Origin: Nilaparvata lugens
Lineage: Eukaryota > Arthropoda > Insecta > Hemiptera > Delphacidae
Direction of reading: 5' to 3'
NCBI RefSeq assembly: GCF_014356525.2
Contig: NC_052508.1
Coordinates: forward strand, 56,182,497 to 56,246,496
DNA: 64,000 bases
Both the position numbers and the translations under genes were made by a program. Below, piece by piece: positions 21,230-33,887 of this stretch (positions are counted from its first letter, which is position 1; every line of letters starts with the position of its first letter). The notes below the pieces were generated by a model. It had not been told where the DNA came from. It was given only the letters and a program-made list of their open reading frames with translations, and did not search any database.

Positions 21230-23477
21230 CAACATTCAGATACACATAATCAATCAGCCAATGAAGGAACTCGAGACTAGCTTACAGAGTTCACTGTTAA
21301 TCTTATAATGATCACTGTATTACATGTGACAGTGTTACTGTGTTTCATTGCAACATATTGTTTTTGTTCACTTTTCTTCGGCCTAAGTACCTGTATAAAT
21401 TATATGTTGAGTATAGTTGAGTATACTGTATATACATGTTATGTTGATACAATTAATGGAGCTCTCAACAACACATTGCATTCATAATCATTGTTAACAG
21501 AGAACTGTGGTCTCACTACAAAGCAAGAGCTGACCTGACCAGATCTGAATATATATCAGAATCATGCGAGATCCATTTCCAGAATATACTTTGTTCTTTA
21601 ATGTAAGAATATACGCTATTACGCTCCTCAATATCAGTCCAGTAACAATTGTCCTATAATCCCAACCAGTATAGTAACAATTGAAGTGATATAGTCAGTA
21701 TAGTAACAATTGAAGAATAAAGTCTATCTGTCTAGAAGATTAAGCAGTTTTAAGAATTACATAAATTAAATTATTATTGTAATTAAAGGAATTGTATTCT
21801 ACTACTTGCCACTGACGTCATGTTTACGTCACAAGCGTTCTACCAATGGCAAATTTTTATGCAAATTATTACATTGAGATTCTGAGAAGCAAGGTCTAGC
21901 CTAAAAGCTTAGAGAAAAGAGCAGCACTTCCCTTTTGAAATCCTTACCGTGCAGATCTCTTTTTATAGTTACCAAAGACCTATTTGTGAAAATTTCTTGT
22001 TCGATTTTAAATGTTCTATTTGTGAGCCGATATTTTAGGCCAATTTATTTGTTATTCGTAAATTTCTGTTCTCATCAATCGATAAATTTAAAAGCTTAAA
22101 GTAAATTATCCCTTAATTAATTCGGTGAAGGAGATATTTAAATTAAAATTCCCCACGTGCTGAAACCGAAGCCTGGATTGCCGCCGATCAAACGATTTTT
22201 TGATCTAAAGAAGAAAACCGACGACCAAGGAATTTCACGTGAGTTATAAGTCATAAGGGGCCCCAATCTACGCTTCGAAAATATTTCAGTGCAGAAAAAC
22301 ATAAATTTTTCTTCGTTAAATTATTGGCCACGCCGACAAGCGCTTTAGCATTTAAGAGTCTAGAATTTATTCATATTAAATTTATAAGAATTTGTAGTTG
22401 ATTAACTATCCTCCGCTGCCTGAACCACGACCCCGAGCAATTTTAAAATATTTTATAATTCATTTTTTCACTATTCTTTCAAAATTGTTCAATTTTATCA
22501 ATCGTAAATTCTGTTGAATCACGCATGGTATCATGCAAGCACAAGAACATTTTTAACTCCTTCTGTTAATGCTAAATTATTATCAACCTGTAAATCAAAT
22601 TCTGAATCTGCACTGTATGATTGCATATTTTATTGTAATATATTTCAGTTTTGTTAATTCGCTTTCTGAGTTCGATTATTTCTTAAGCCTGTCAATTATT
22701 GTGTCTGATACGTTCTATATTATCAAGAACCGATCGAATACGATCATTAGAATAATTGAATTAAGCTGGATATTGGAACAGGTCTAAGTGGATGTAGCGA
22801 GTGGGGTCAGATCAAGATATTTATTCTTTGTCCTTACCTGCTCATATATCAGCTTTTATCTGTTACCTACCTCGACTTAGGAGCGAATGCATCAATTGTA
22901 CAGCAGAGGCAGCCATAGATCATATAAATTCCTACAATAGAGCTTAAAACCCGACAAGACTCTGTTCTCGAAATATATTCTGAACGATATTTGGTTCAAA
23001 TACCATATTTTTAATCCTTCAGAACTTATTAGAGACGCAGTCCCGTAAATTAGCTACATCGGGATTTTTGCTCGACCTGTATGATTTTGTATGCTCATTC
23101 TTCACAGGTAATAATTTTAAGGTATCCGTCTTCAGTGTTTAGCGATCGCTACACTACTTATAAAAATTTCATCACTATACAATTTGTCATTAGAAGAATC
23201 AAGGGTGAGCGAGCGTTTAGGCCTCCCGCGATTCCGACAATTGTATTGAATCTTGTAGTGAATCAATCAGTCTGGTGTACATTCAGCGTCCACGCACGCA
23301 ATTACAAAATTTATAGCCGCTACACCATTGACTCAGTACAAGATTCACTCAACATGTGTGAAGCCTTCAAATCACGCTCCACACTATCTAGGCTATTTAT
23401 CTATTCATCTATCCTTTGACGTTCGTACCACACATGTTCAATGGCATTCAACCAGAAATAGAATACTTCTCATATGA
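21230..23477. other. Intergenic; possible LTR-like fragment, nothing firm
   Basis: Near 21403 there is a TGTTGAGTATAG start, and a GAATAAAG polyadenylation-like word near 21715, reminiscent of an LTR. Matching ends and a target duplication were not found. No coding region is supported to 23477. Confidence 0.3.
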
Positions 23478-24157
23478 AAAAAATCTGGTGTGGCGCACTC
23501 ACACAACTTCCCTTGCCGCTATGAAAATTGATCACGTGACGCTAGTGTTCCTGCGCATCTCAAGTCTACTATTCGAAGATTTGAGCAAGCTGGTGACAGG
23601 GCAATAACGCTGGAATCACACGAGGTCTGCTATCTCTTCATAGTGAATCATTAAATAGAATCAACAGTTGCCAACAATTTGCAATTGGATAATCACATTT
23701 TCTCGAATTTCGAGCTTATTTTTAATCCTAGGTGAAAATCTTACTGAACATTAATTTATTGTAGAGATTCTCATGCTCAATCTTTTCCACTCAAAATTTC
23801 TTGTTTAAATTGTATCTGAAGCCTGATAATAATTGAGAATCTAAAATCTAAAATCTTTGCATAGATGGGGCGGAGCTCATGAAATTTCTACAGATATGGG
23901 ACTTGTGGCATTTGATAGAGCTTATCGATGACTATTTTTGGTATAACTTTAATCAAAATCGTTGGAGCCGTTTTTGAAAAAATCGCGAATATCCCTGTTT
24001 TTGACAACATTTTCGCCATTTTAGCTGCCATCTTGGATCGCATTTGATCGAAATTGTTCGTGTCGGATTCTTACATTGTAAGGACCTTAAGTTCCAAATT
24101 TCAAGTCATTTCGTTGATTGGAAGATGAGATATCGTGTATACAGACGCACATACACT

Positions 24158-24202
<45 letters not shown>

Positions 24203-24345
24203 ACACATACAGACCAATACCCAAAAACCACTTTTTTGGACTCAGGGGACCTTGAAACGTATAGAAATTTAGAAATTGGGGTACCTTAATTTTTTTCGGA
24301 AAGCAATACTTCCCTTACCTGTGGTAATAGGGCAAGGAAAGTAAT
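23478..24345. mobile_element. Repeat element with CA microsatellite and TIR-like ends
   Basis: The first 318 bases match 1228-1535. The segment continues through CGTTGGAGCCGTTTTTGAAA, a (CA)n run at 24161-24200, and a tail with CTTACCTGTGGTAATAGGGC followed by AAGGAAAGT. That tail is the inverse complement of the ACAACTTCCCTTGCC word near the left end, so the unit may be a non-autonomous DNA element with short inverted ends. No coding frame of interest. Confidence 0.6.
24161..24200 (+). repeat. (AC)20 microsatellite
   Basis: Uninterrupted AC dinucleotides inside the repeat element. Confidence 0.97.
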
Positions 24346-24599
24346 ATTGCAATGAACAACAATTTATGTAACCTAATAATACATCTTTCTTGAAATAGGG
24401 AGTATTGTAAGGTGTCCATTGTTCATCCCTTATATTATTTGATATTATGATGTTTTTCAGTTCTCTGTACTCTTCAATAATACTAGTAGTTCGAAGAACA
24501 GTAGAACTCGCTACACTCATTAACATCGCACTACCCACACATGCCCGCCTCTATTCACACACAGACACACATACAAATTGGATTTACAGTATGATGATC

Positions 24600-25200
24600 T
24601 ATGCAATAGGATCGGTGGAGGACGCTGAGAAATAAAAGAGTTCTTTACACTTTGAGTAAGGATGCACGGTTGAAGAGATAAAAAATCCGAAACTTGAAAT
24701 GTGGGACTTTGAAAAAAAATTATCGAATAATAAAAATTCAAAATTTTCAACATGTATTGTGATTTATGAAATAAGACCGCTCTGGAGCGCTGGAAAATAA
24801 AGTCTCTTACACTTTTGAGCTAGGATGCACGGTTAAAGAGATAAAAAACTTGGAATTTGGGATATAACAAAATTTGAATCCCAAAATTTTGACTTTGTCA
24901 TACATGAAATAATACAGCTTTAAAGCACCGAGAAGAATGAGCCCAATTTGAATCTGATCCGATAAAGTATTGAAAAGTTAGGTTGATTTTTAGGGTAGAA
25001 TTTCCGAATAAAGGGCCGCTATCTTGGAACGGGGATAAATTCAAAAATTCTAAATATATATGTTTCTGCGCCTTGTTTCAAAGTACTTGTATACCAAATC
25101 GGACCATAACTGGGACTGTAACTGCAGTACAAACAAACAGGCAAACGCCTATTGACTTGAAACAGAATTCGCTTCGCTCATTCAATTATTTGTATTGTGT
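24600..25200 (+). repeat. Degenerate tandem repeat of about 165 bp
   Basis: Two diverged units: GAGAAATAAAAGAGTTCTTTACAC...GGATGCACGGTTGAAGAGAT at about 24625 and GGAAAATAAAGTCTCTTACAC...GGATGCACGGTTAAAGAGAT at about 24790. The sequence after them ends in GAATTCGCTTCGCTCATTC, resembling a dispersed repeat end. Confidence 0.6.
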
Positions 25201-28200
25201 ATAATGTTATTAGTATTGTATAATAAGATTTTTTCGGCTTCATTTCCATAGTAGTTCTACTATATAGAAGTTCGTATATTGGATTATTTAGGTTGTGAGG
25301 AGGTGGTCGGTTCCTTCAATAGTCCGGTGACAGCAGCAACATGACTGTGTTGATGTTGAACCAGGAACAGGATTTTCCAGCAAAGGATTTTCGGTTTCCT
25401 TTTGTGCGACCTATTCCATTCTGATCCACCAGCTCTATTGTGCAGGATATTGAAAGGAAGCACTCGCAGGATGAAAGAATTTTCCAAAATTACCTGTCCA
25501 CTGATTCCTCTTCGGGGTTGAATAAATCTGCACACATTGCCAAATACGTTCACAATGTTCGTTTCCATCGGATTTATCGATTCAAGAAGAAACAAGAAAA
25601 TTGATAACTCATTTGATGCGCTTCTTTACCAGCCTACCATGATTGTGAATACTCCAATTCACAATATTTTTTCCAATAATTGATTATTGTTTGAAGCTTA
25701 ACAAATATACAAAACAACGCTTTGTTGATTGAAAATTAATATTTGTTTTCCATTTTCAATAACCTATGGTTCAAAATATTAATTCATTTTTCAAATTAAA
25801 AATGCAACCCCTCTCAGCTTCAAATATCAGTTCTTAATGCATAATTTGTGAAATATTTTCATAACTACGGGGAGAAATTGAGGAATTACATTGATTTTCA
25901 ATAATTTGGCTTCATATCGCGTTAACATTTTTGACGTACTCAATGTTGGGGAGTGAGAAACACTGGTTATGAATGATAGTTATCTGATTCAATGAAATTT
26001 ACCACTGAATTTTATACTTTCTTACAAAGCATCTTATCTACAAGGTGTTGTTCATTTTATCGTTTGTAGGCCTGAATCTCATTAATTATTTTGTCACCTC
26101 TCAGTGAATACACAAGCTTGTTCACGAGGCAGTCCTGCCTTGGTACGCTTAACTCATACTTCGCACTTTACTATAACATATTCGTGAATTTCCGTGAATG
26201 ATATAGTGTCTAGTAATTAGGATGATCTAGCCTTCCATGTAGTCGCGCCCCACTCAATCACACGAGCAACTGCGTGTTGTAATTTTTACAAGATCCAATT
26301 TTCCAAGTGTTATGTACTCTGTTTACTGCCAAAACATATTAATTAATTGTATAATTACTATCCTCATCTTATTGGATTATTTTACGCCTATAAACATTGA
26401 GATGATTTTCGTAGCCCAATAAGGTACACCAAGCAAAGCTATCAATTCTGTGTTGTTGGTTCGTTTACAGTCCCCGTTTACAGTCTTTCCCTATCATACT
26501 TATGTACTATCGCGACTAAATGGCACCTAAAGACTGAACCATTGCTCGGTTGATACTGCAACTCAGTGGAGTGATGGGGAGAAAGTTTTTGAATGTATAG
26601 ATGACTCATTCACTGACACAACCCCATTCAATAGTTTTGTGCAGCAAAAAAACTGACACCGTTGTACTTTTTACAACAGCGCGACTGCCGAAACGATAAA
26701 GATTACATGAGAAAAAATCAACCAACATTATTTTGATATTACTTTGGCGATATTCTGACAAGAACCTGATTGGGTGGTGGTTTTTCATGATTTCAACACA
26801 TTTCCACGTAATCCAAAGTGATACACGTGGTATTCAGTGTGTAAGATACACCAAAGTGATGATTAACATGAGTCTTTCACATACGATTTTAGGTACCTTA
26901 TTACACGAGAGAAAAATATGAAAAAGTCCAGAGATAGTAGTAAAATAATGAGTTAGCTTATACGAATTCCAATGAATCCTTATTTGATGGAGAATGAAAA
27001 AGCTATTATTTATTGCTTTAAAATCTGTATCACTTGACTTTCAATCATCTTCAACTTTACTACTGTACTTGGAGAGCGAGTTCACTTCTCACTGATCGGT
27101 TTCAGTGTTATTTATGTCGGCTATAAATGTTGGTGTCTTCAATTCTCATATTATCTTTTCAATTTTCCTCCATGGTACACTTTTACTACGGCCGTTGAAT
27201 GGTTGAACCCGAGTATACAGTGAAGTGTCTATTGCCAATCTCATCAGCGATCTTGCCCAAACAAGGCACTGGTCGCAGTGTCGTCCCAAGTCAGCATGAA
27301 ATTGTTTCCGATTTCACGGGTCATGAGAACATAACCTCATTTCGTGGGTTGATGGTGAGGGTGAGGGTGAGAGTGAGGATGAGGGTGAGGTCGAAGGCGG
27401 AAATTGGAAGACGCCACCTGAGTAGAGTCTCGAACGAGAGAAGGATTCTTGGTTGGCTTCCGATTTTTCATCTGCTTTCATCATCTTTATTTCAACTCGA
27501 CTACCAGTCTTTATTGGAACTCATTATGTTTTCTTTTACGACTGTTTCAGCTTGATGAAACTCCCTGGTAGAATAATATTCTTGATGGAAGCTCATCTTG
27601 GAGTGCATCTCTCCACTCGTATTGCCCAACTCATCCAACTTCCATAGTGATTGTACTGCTCGAGTAGAGTAGTTGTACTTTCGTGAAAGCCTTCTTGTAC
27701 TGTAGTTCGAAATTTCTTACACTGTTCAGTGTGAATCTAAGGTTATTACAACCTCGTCTGTTGTTATACTATTTTCTCAAGTCTTACCGTGTCTTATCCT
27801 TTGTACTGTGATACTAACTTGAATTTACTACAGCTTCATCACAAGTAGTTTATATAAACTCAATCACAAAAATTTATCAAAAATTACAGAAGCTATACAC
27901 TTGAAACTTTCAGCTTTGAAGTACAAACATGATCATCAAGAATACTTGAACGATTTACGATGAATGATAAGGAATTAGTAAGATTTACTATTTATTATGC
28001 TATATTGTCATACTCTGCAATGACTGTTTTTAAAAGTATTTTCTTTGATAATTTTCCAAATGACAACGATATTTTTGGTCTAGAATCTCTCCAACCAAAG
28101 AATCTTCAAGATTGATACAAATTTAAAAGAAAAAGTGGTCATTGGATTGGCTCCACAGGAGCCAAAACAAATGAAAAATCTCATTTCTATAAATGATCCT

Positions 28201-31200
28201 GATTCAAGGATTAAAGGCTGTTATATCATTATAATTTTTTCAGAAAACTCATAAGATAGTATTTGGATTTTTGGATTTTCATTCATCAATAACTAGAATT
28301 CAGAATATGTGAAAATATTGATTTAGCACATTCTATCGAAGCAAAATTCACATTAATTTTTAAAAAAGAAGTTTTAAACTGTATAAATTCGAATTATCTG
28401 TGAAACTTCTATAAAGGTCATTCAAGTTCTAAATGTATTGAACTCCTCTACTTGACTCACCAAGGATTTACAATATTTTAAGAATATTATGATACATTCT
28501 CAAATCTCCCCAATGATAATGAATTTGAAGAGAAAGATCGTCCCTTAACTGTCACTTTCATTTACACCATATATTGTAACAGTAACAAAATGTCAGCTAC
28601 TGATATTAAACCTGAATAGAAGTCCGTGGATTAAAACTGTACTAATGTTTGATGAGGAATTTGGATTATCGTGAAAAAGATTCTAAGGCATACTTTTGAA
28701 ACCCATACTTTTGTAATTCCACAATTTAGTGTTAGGATGCTCATGTCATTTCTCAGTGAAGAAGATTAAAACTGGATTTCATATAGTTGAAATCTCTCAA
28801 ACTGGATTTCATATAGTTGAAATCCTTCAGTTCCCTCTCCTCATCATTTGGCATCTCCAATCTAACAAATTAATTTTAAAGGCGCATGATAGCAGTTGTC
28901 AAGAAATTATCGTAATTTTTGCCAAATTACGGGCTACCGATGTAATCAAATACCTGGTACATGAAATAAGTGGATCCCGTAATGGGGTCCTCACACACAA
29001 TACAAAATATTCGAATTGATCATTAACCGTTGCACACCTGACTAATACCGTTCAGTACCATTCAATCTTTTTTCCGGTTTCCATGAATGAGGCGAGCTGT
29101 TGCAATGAAAAAAAATAGAACCCACAATGGATTTTTCATCAATGCTGGCCCCGTGAGTGGAGTGAATTCGATATGTTTCGATATGATTTCGAGCAGTGGC
29201 AAAATCAACAAAGGGGAATGAGACGAGGGCTGTTCACATGTTTAGTGTGTGACGTGGACCGGTCCTTGTTGAAGTAGCGGCTGCTTTGACTGTGGGAGTA
29301 GAGAGTAGAGTGTGGAGACTGGAGAGTAGAGTGTGGAGACTGGAGAGTAGAGTGTGGAGACTGGAGAGTAGAGTGTGGAGTGTCCCTCTGAATGTGTAGC
29401 CATTGGCCTACCCACCTTCTCCACTCATCCAATAACAGGGCAGAGTACCATGCTTGCACTTCTCTCATCTCATCAGCTCTATCACTCTTTTTTACCTTGA
29501 ATTTCTGCCGCTTTTTGCCGCCTTTTTCCAGCGTCATTTTACAAGCTTTTGTGCGCACCTCCCCTTGACAGCAACAAAGCTTTGTCGCTCTAATTATTTG
29601 ATCATGGAGTCGTTTATTAGAATGCACTGGAGCAATTAAGTGCTCCAGATTGAACAGCGAGTAATAATCTCTGCGCTTTACTCTGACGTCACCGCTTTTA
29701 GAAAATGAGAATGGTTCATGAACTGTACACTGGAGTTGCTCTATGAATAATATGCTTCATGTGTTTGATTACTTAGTGAGTTTTTACATATTATGGACTC
29801 TATTTTGGAGGATGAGTTCAACGGTAGCAAGAGAATAGATTGGAAATGTGCGATTACTTTCATGAATTTCTAGTAGAACTCATTCTTCACCCTTCACCCC
29901 TCGCTTGAAGTTTTTCTCTAGATTGGAAGTGATCAACTGGAGCAATTAATGGAAAATAATCGAAGATTTTCTCCTGAGGATGATCCTTACGTGAAATCTG
30001 TGTTTGTGTGCATGGGGAAAAGAAATCAACTGAAAATCAGCTCATCCTCTAGAATTTGTTGAAGAAAAGCAGTAATGATTCCAGTCTGGTATTCTATTGT
30101 GGGCCCTATAACCATCCCTCATGTCATAATCAATGTAGTAGTTATGAAACTCATTTGAGCATCATAAACCAGATTTCAGAAAAAAAAGTTTTTCCCAGCT
30201 AGAAATAATTTTTAGAACTCTCTCACGTACTATGCAATGTAACAATGTTGCTGAATCCTTCAGTTTCAAATACAGTAGTGCTGTTGAATACGAATCTGTG
30301 TTAGGAGGTTCTGAAATAAGTTCGACAGTATATTGGAAAAGTATTTTATTAACACCGGGTCAAAATAAACGGTAACATCGAAAAATCAACATTGTACAAA
30401 CAAGTATTTACAGAATAATTATTACATATTGCAATTACTTCAATAGTTGCAAACAGTTACATTCAAGTCACAGCTTTATGTTCTTCATATCCATAAATTT
30501 CGAAACTATCTAGGCTATCCAGTTCCAGGGAGATCACTGATTCACTTCAATAATATCAAATATTGAACCTTCAACCGGCATCAACAGAAGTTTTGAGTGA
30601 GTTCCTTGTGAATAAACGTTTTCAACTAGAGCAAATAATAATATTGATTTCACAATGCATTGTTGTAGTTAATGAATCTGTTAATTTTTAGAATGTTCAT
30701 TTTGAAATTGAATAATTGATTATTCAATCTCCATCTTTTCAATCAATCAAGTAAGGAATTCATGAATAGGAAAATTTAATGGGTTGATTCTGATGGATTC
30801 TCAATTCAATCGGTGTATAATCTGGAAAAATGCTTCATTTTTGCAGCGAAATTTGCATTTTGTCCAACAAAAACAACGGGTCGGAGACTCAAGAGTGGAA
30901 ATCAAATATGGTCGAGTCATTACCGCTAATGGGTTCACGAGTCATTTCGAACAAATAATGTTGTAATGGACATTTATTGCTTCACCAGGTTATTCAGGTA
31001 ACTAATCCAATTTCCAATGCTAATGTAATGTCCAGTTCCAAGGTAAATTGAGATCCAGGAGAATTGTATTGATTCTAGTACTACAAATATTCAGGAGAGA
31101 TTAAATTCCATCACAATATCGTAATATTTTGATGGAATACAATCTGTCCTGCATAGACTGGTTTGCAATGATTTGAGATAACAAAGTTTGTCGAAGATAA

Positions 31201-33320
31201 TGGAATTGGTTTTTATCCTTTCAACAGTAATATAGTACATGAATAATATTTCCCCATCACTACATCTAAATTTTCTACTCTCTCAAAAAAGTACTTTTCA
31301 TCAATCTCCTCCATTAACCAATAACTAATGTGGCTTTCTGATGTCCTTGGTGACGTTCTATTTCATTTTGACGCTTTTGACACAAAGTTGTAGCTTGATA
31401 ATTTCCTCATGTAATATTATTTTCATTGTGGAAAGATCAAAGATTTGAGAGAATCACTGCAGCATATTAGGAAAATATGATTCCATACAGATATAACGAT
31501 TCCATAAGGACATACTGCACAAACGATTCCAGTTAGTGATATAATTGTGGACTTTCAACGATTCTGCAGCAATTTTTGCAGAGATACATAAATTTATTGG
31601 CAGAAAAATTCTACATTAAAATTCTTTCTATTCTTCGTTTTCCCAATCTGTTAAACTATAAGTGAATGACAGTTGTGTTTTGTGTGATATTGTGGTATTT
31701 CCCATAATGAAAAACACAGAACCACTTAAGAGTGGTTGAAAAACACAAATATAAATCACTTACATTTGACAGTTTGTATTTGTGTTTTTCATAAGTGAAT
31801 GAGGTAAATTATTCTCAATCTACTCTTCAACTGTTCCCAACTCTAGCTGGATATCGAGAGGAGCTTTCCTTGGGTGATGGATTTGCTTCTCTACTGACTT
31901 CCATTATCATTTTATTATCATTCGATGACCAATTCATTATCATTATCATTTATCAAACCATAATTTCTTCATCAATCAACTATCATTTCATTGGAAACTT
32001 GACTTTGTCAATATAACACTGTATCATTTTTTTATCTGAAGTTAGAGTTTCAAACCTATTGCGAGCAATAAAACTTTACAAAAAAAATCAAGATTCCATT
32101 ATTCATTTCCACGAATAATTGACAAACATCGAAATTGAAAATTATATACGACTACAATCTCTCGAAGGGGAGCTGCCACTCTTATCATACCACAGAAAAC
32201 ATATTCCCAGGCTATAAAACGTGGGTCTCTGCATCTTATTGCATGAAAACATGTTGAATTCTCTTCTTGATGCTCCTCTTCATAACTTATGGGACCTTGT
32301 GGCATAGTAGGAAACCAGTATGACATAAATTCATGAAGGAGGAATTAAAAGATAAGAAGATATCAATGGACATTGAATGGAATAAGTTATGATGAATGAA
32401 ATTCCTATAGAGTCAGGATAAATACCTCACGATTGTCTTAAAGATAATATTATGACTGACAGTCATCCAGTCATTGAAATACACTTCGTAGACTGTCAAG
32501 CTTGATCACACTCTTCTTCTCATCGAATCTTATCACTCACAAAATTCTTATCCAGTCTATCAATTCACGTTCCTAAGTAACTTCTTTCTCCCTTGGGAAA
32601 TGTGAAATCGAATCTCTCCAGTCAAACTACACGTTTCAACTGCAAAAATGTGCAATATTTGAACAGAAATAGAGATAATGCTTTTGATCCCTATTTGGTT
32701 ATTGATTCCACTAGTGGAAATATTCATTTCTCTTATAAAAATAACGAGTATATTCCATAGAATATCTATAACTATATCGGAGTTCAGGCAATTACATTCA
32801 ATGGTAATTAGTATTACTAAAATTATCACTATTTACAATATCCATACAATTACATTCAATATATTATTCAACAAACAACAAAAGTCTTACAATAATATTC
32901 TATCAATTACACAGTTGAGATCAAGAAATGGTTTACTACAATCGAAAATAACTCTAAGAAAATGGTAATATGATTCATTGAAAATAATGATCTTGGAAGA
33001 AAATATAGTTTTTGAGTACAAAAATTGTTGGGTCTTTTAAATTACTCTCACCCATTAGTACAATCATGAGTGGATTCATTGTATTACAATGAATCTCTCA
33101 CAGTTTAATAATTGGTGGGAAGATTTCCTCGTACATTAATTAATACTGACAATACTTAATCTTAAAAGTTTAAGGACTGGAAGTTCTTGGTTACATTCGT
33201 TAATATGTTGCCTGCTGCATTATCAGCACAAAATGTCTGAGGCCCATATGCATCATCTACGTTGAACCATAAAGTAAATATAATATTAAATTTATTTGTC
33301 TCTAATTATTATTATAATTG
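25201..33320. other. Gene-poor 8 kb, only small repeats noticed
   Basis: No exon is supported well enough to list. Small tandem repeats are present: GTGAGG hexamers at 27354-27390, a 30-base duplication (ACTGGATTTCATATAGTTGA) at 28771-28825, and a 21-base repeat at 29300-29378. A possible short first exon at 29537-29496 (minus) was considered and rejected. Confidence 0.4.
29300..29378 (+). repeat. 21-bp tandem repeat, four copies
   Basis: Unit GAGAGTAGAGTGTGGAGACTG, near-perfect, about 79 bases. Confidence 0.9.
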
Positions 33321-33459
33321 GACGAAAATCCAAATAAATGCTGCAATTCACCCTGAAGACATCTGCTACTGCAAATATTGACAACAGGGTAAACAGCTAG
33401 ATGGAAATTCTAATAGACGGTCTTCGGGGTGAATTACAGCATTCATTTGGATTTTCGTC
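33321..33459. mobile_element. 139-bp foldback MITE with 40-bp arms
   Basis: Arms GACGAAAATCCAAATAAATG...CCCTGAAGAC (33321-33360) and the inverse copy ending GGATTTTCGTC (33420-33459). The centre (GCTACTGCAAATATTGACAA) is not coding. It lies downstream of the zinc-finger gene's stop codon, possibly in its 3' UTR. Confidence 0.75.
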
Positions 33460-33712
33460 TATCTTAGTAATTTCCATCTGTTATTTGTCTCTGGTTAAAC
33501 GCTCATTCATGATTACAAATCAGTAGACATGGTCGCCTTTATAATATAACATGTTCCATTCCGAGTTTAAACCGAGATGGTGCATATGGCCCTGAATGGA
33601 ATGGAATATAATCTTCAAAGCATTCCAGCTTATCAATATTTTGCCCTCCTTTCTAGGAGGTGATCGAGGGGACTTCAAAGTGTACAAAAATTGTGATCGA
33701 CAAAAAAGGTTT

Positions 33713-33887
33713 TCATAGCAGTCTCTCCATTTCTTCGGAAGTTTCTTCGCTACAAGACGATTCCTCGTCTTCATCAGTGTGTCCGTTGGGGTTGAGTGCG
33801 CAGTCGTCTCCCGACCAGTGCTCGAACTCCTCCTTGTGGTGTTCGAGTGCCATCAACGACTGGAATAGACTGTCACAGGCTCCGCAT
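33713..33887 (-). CDS. Zinc-finger gene, exon 4 (finger 2, acidic tail, stop)
   Basis: Acceptor TACATCCTTTTCAG precedes it. One base completes the split Gly codon, then CGACDSLFQSLMALEHHKEE and FEHW form the second finger. The tail DEDEESSCSEETSEEMERLL ends at a TGA. The opposite-strand 120-codon frame here is a shadow. Confidence 0.85.

Noticed and set aside
21403..21790. Solo LTR starting TGTTGAGTATAG
   Set aside because: No matching CA end and no flanking duplication could be found.
29205..29627. 140-codon minus-strand frame, and a possible first exon MTLEKGGKKRQKFK at 29537-29496
   Set aside because: The second half is a 21-bp tandem repeat, the donor (GTAAAA) is weak and no partner exon was found.
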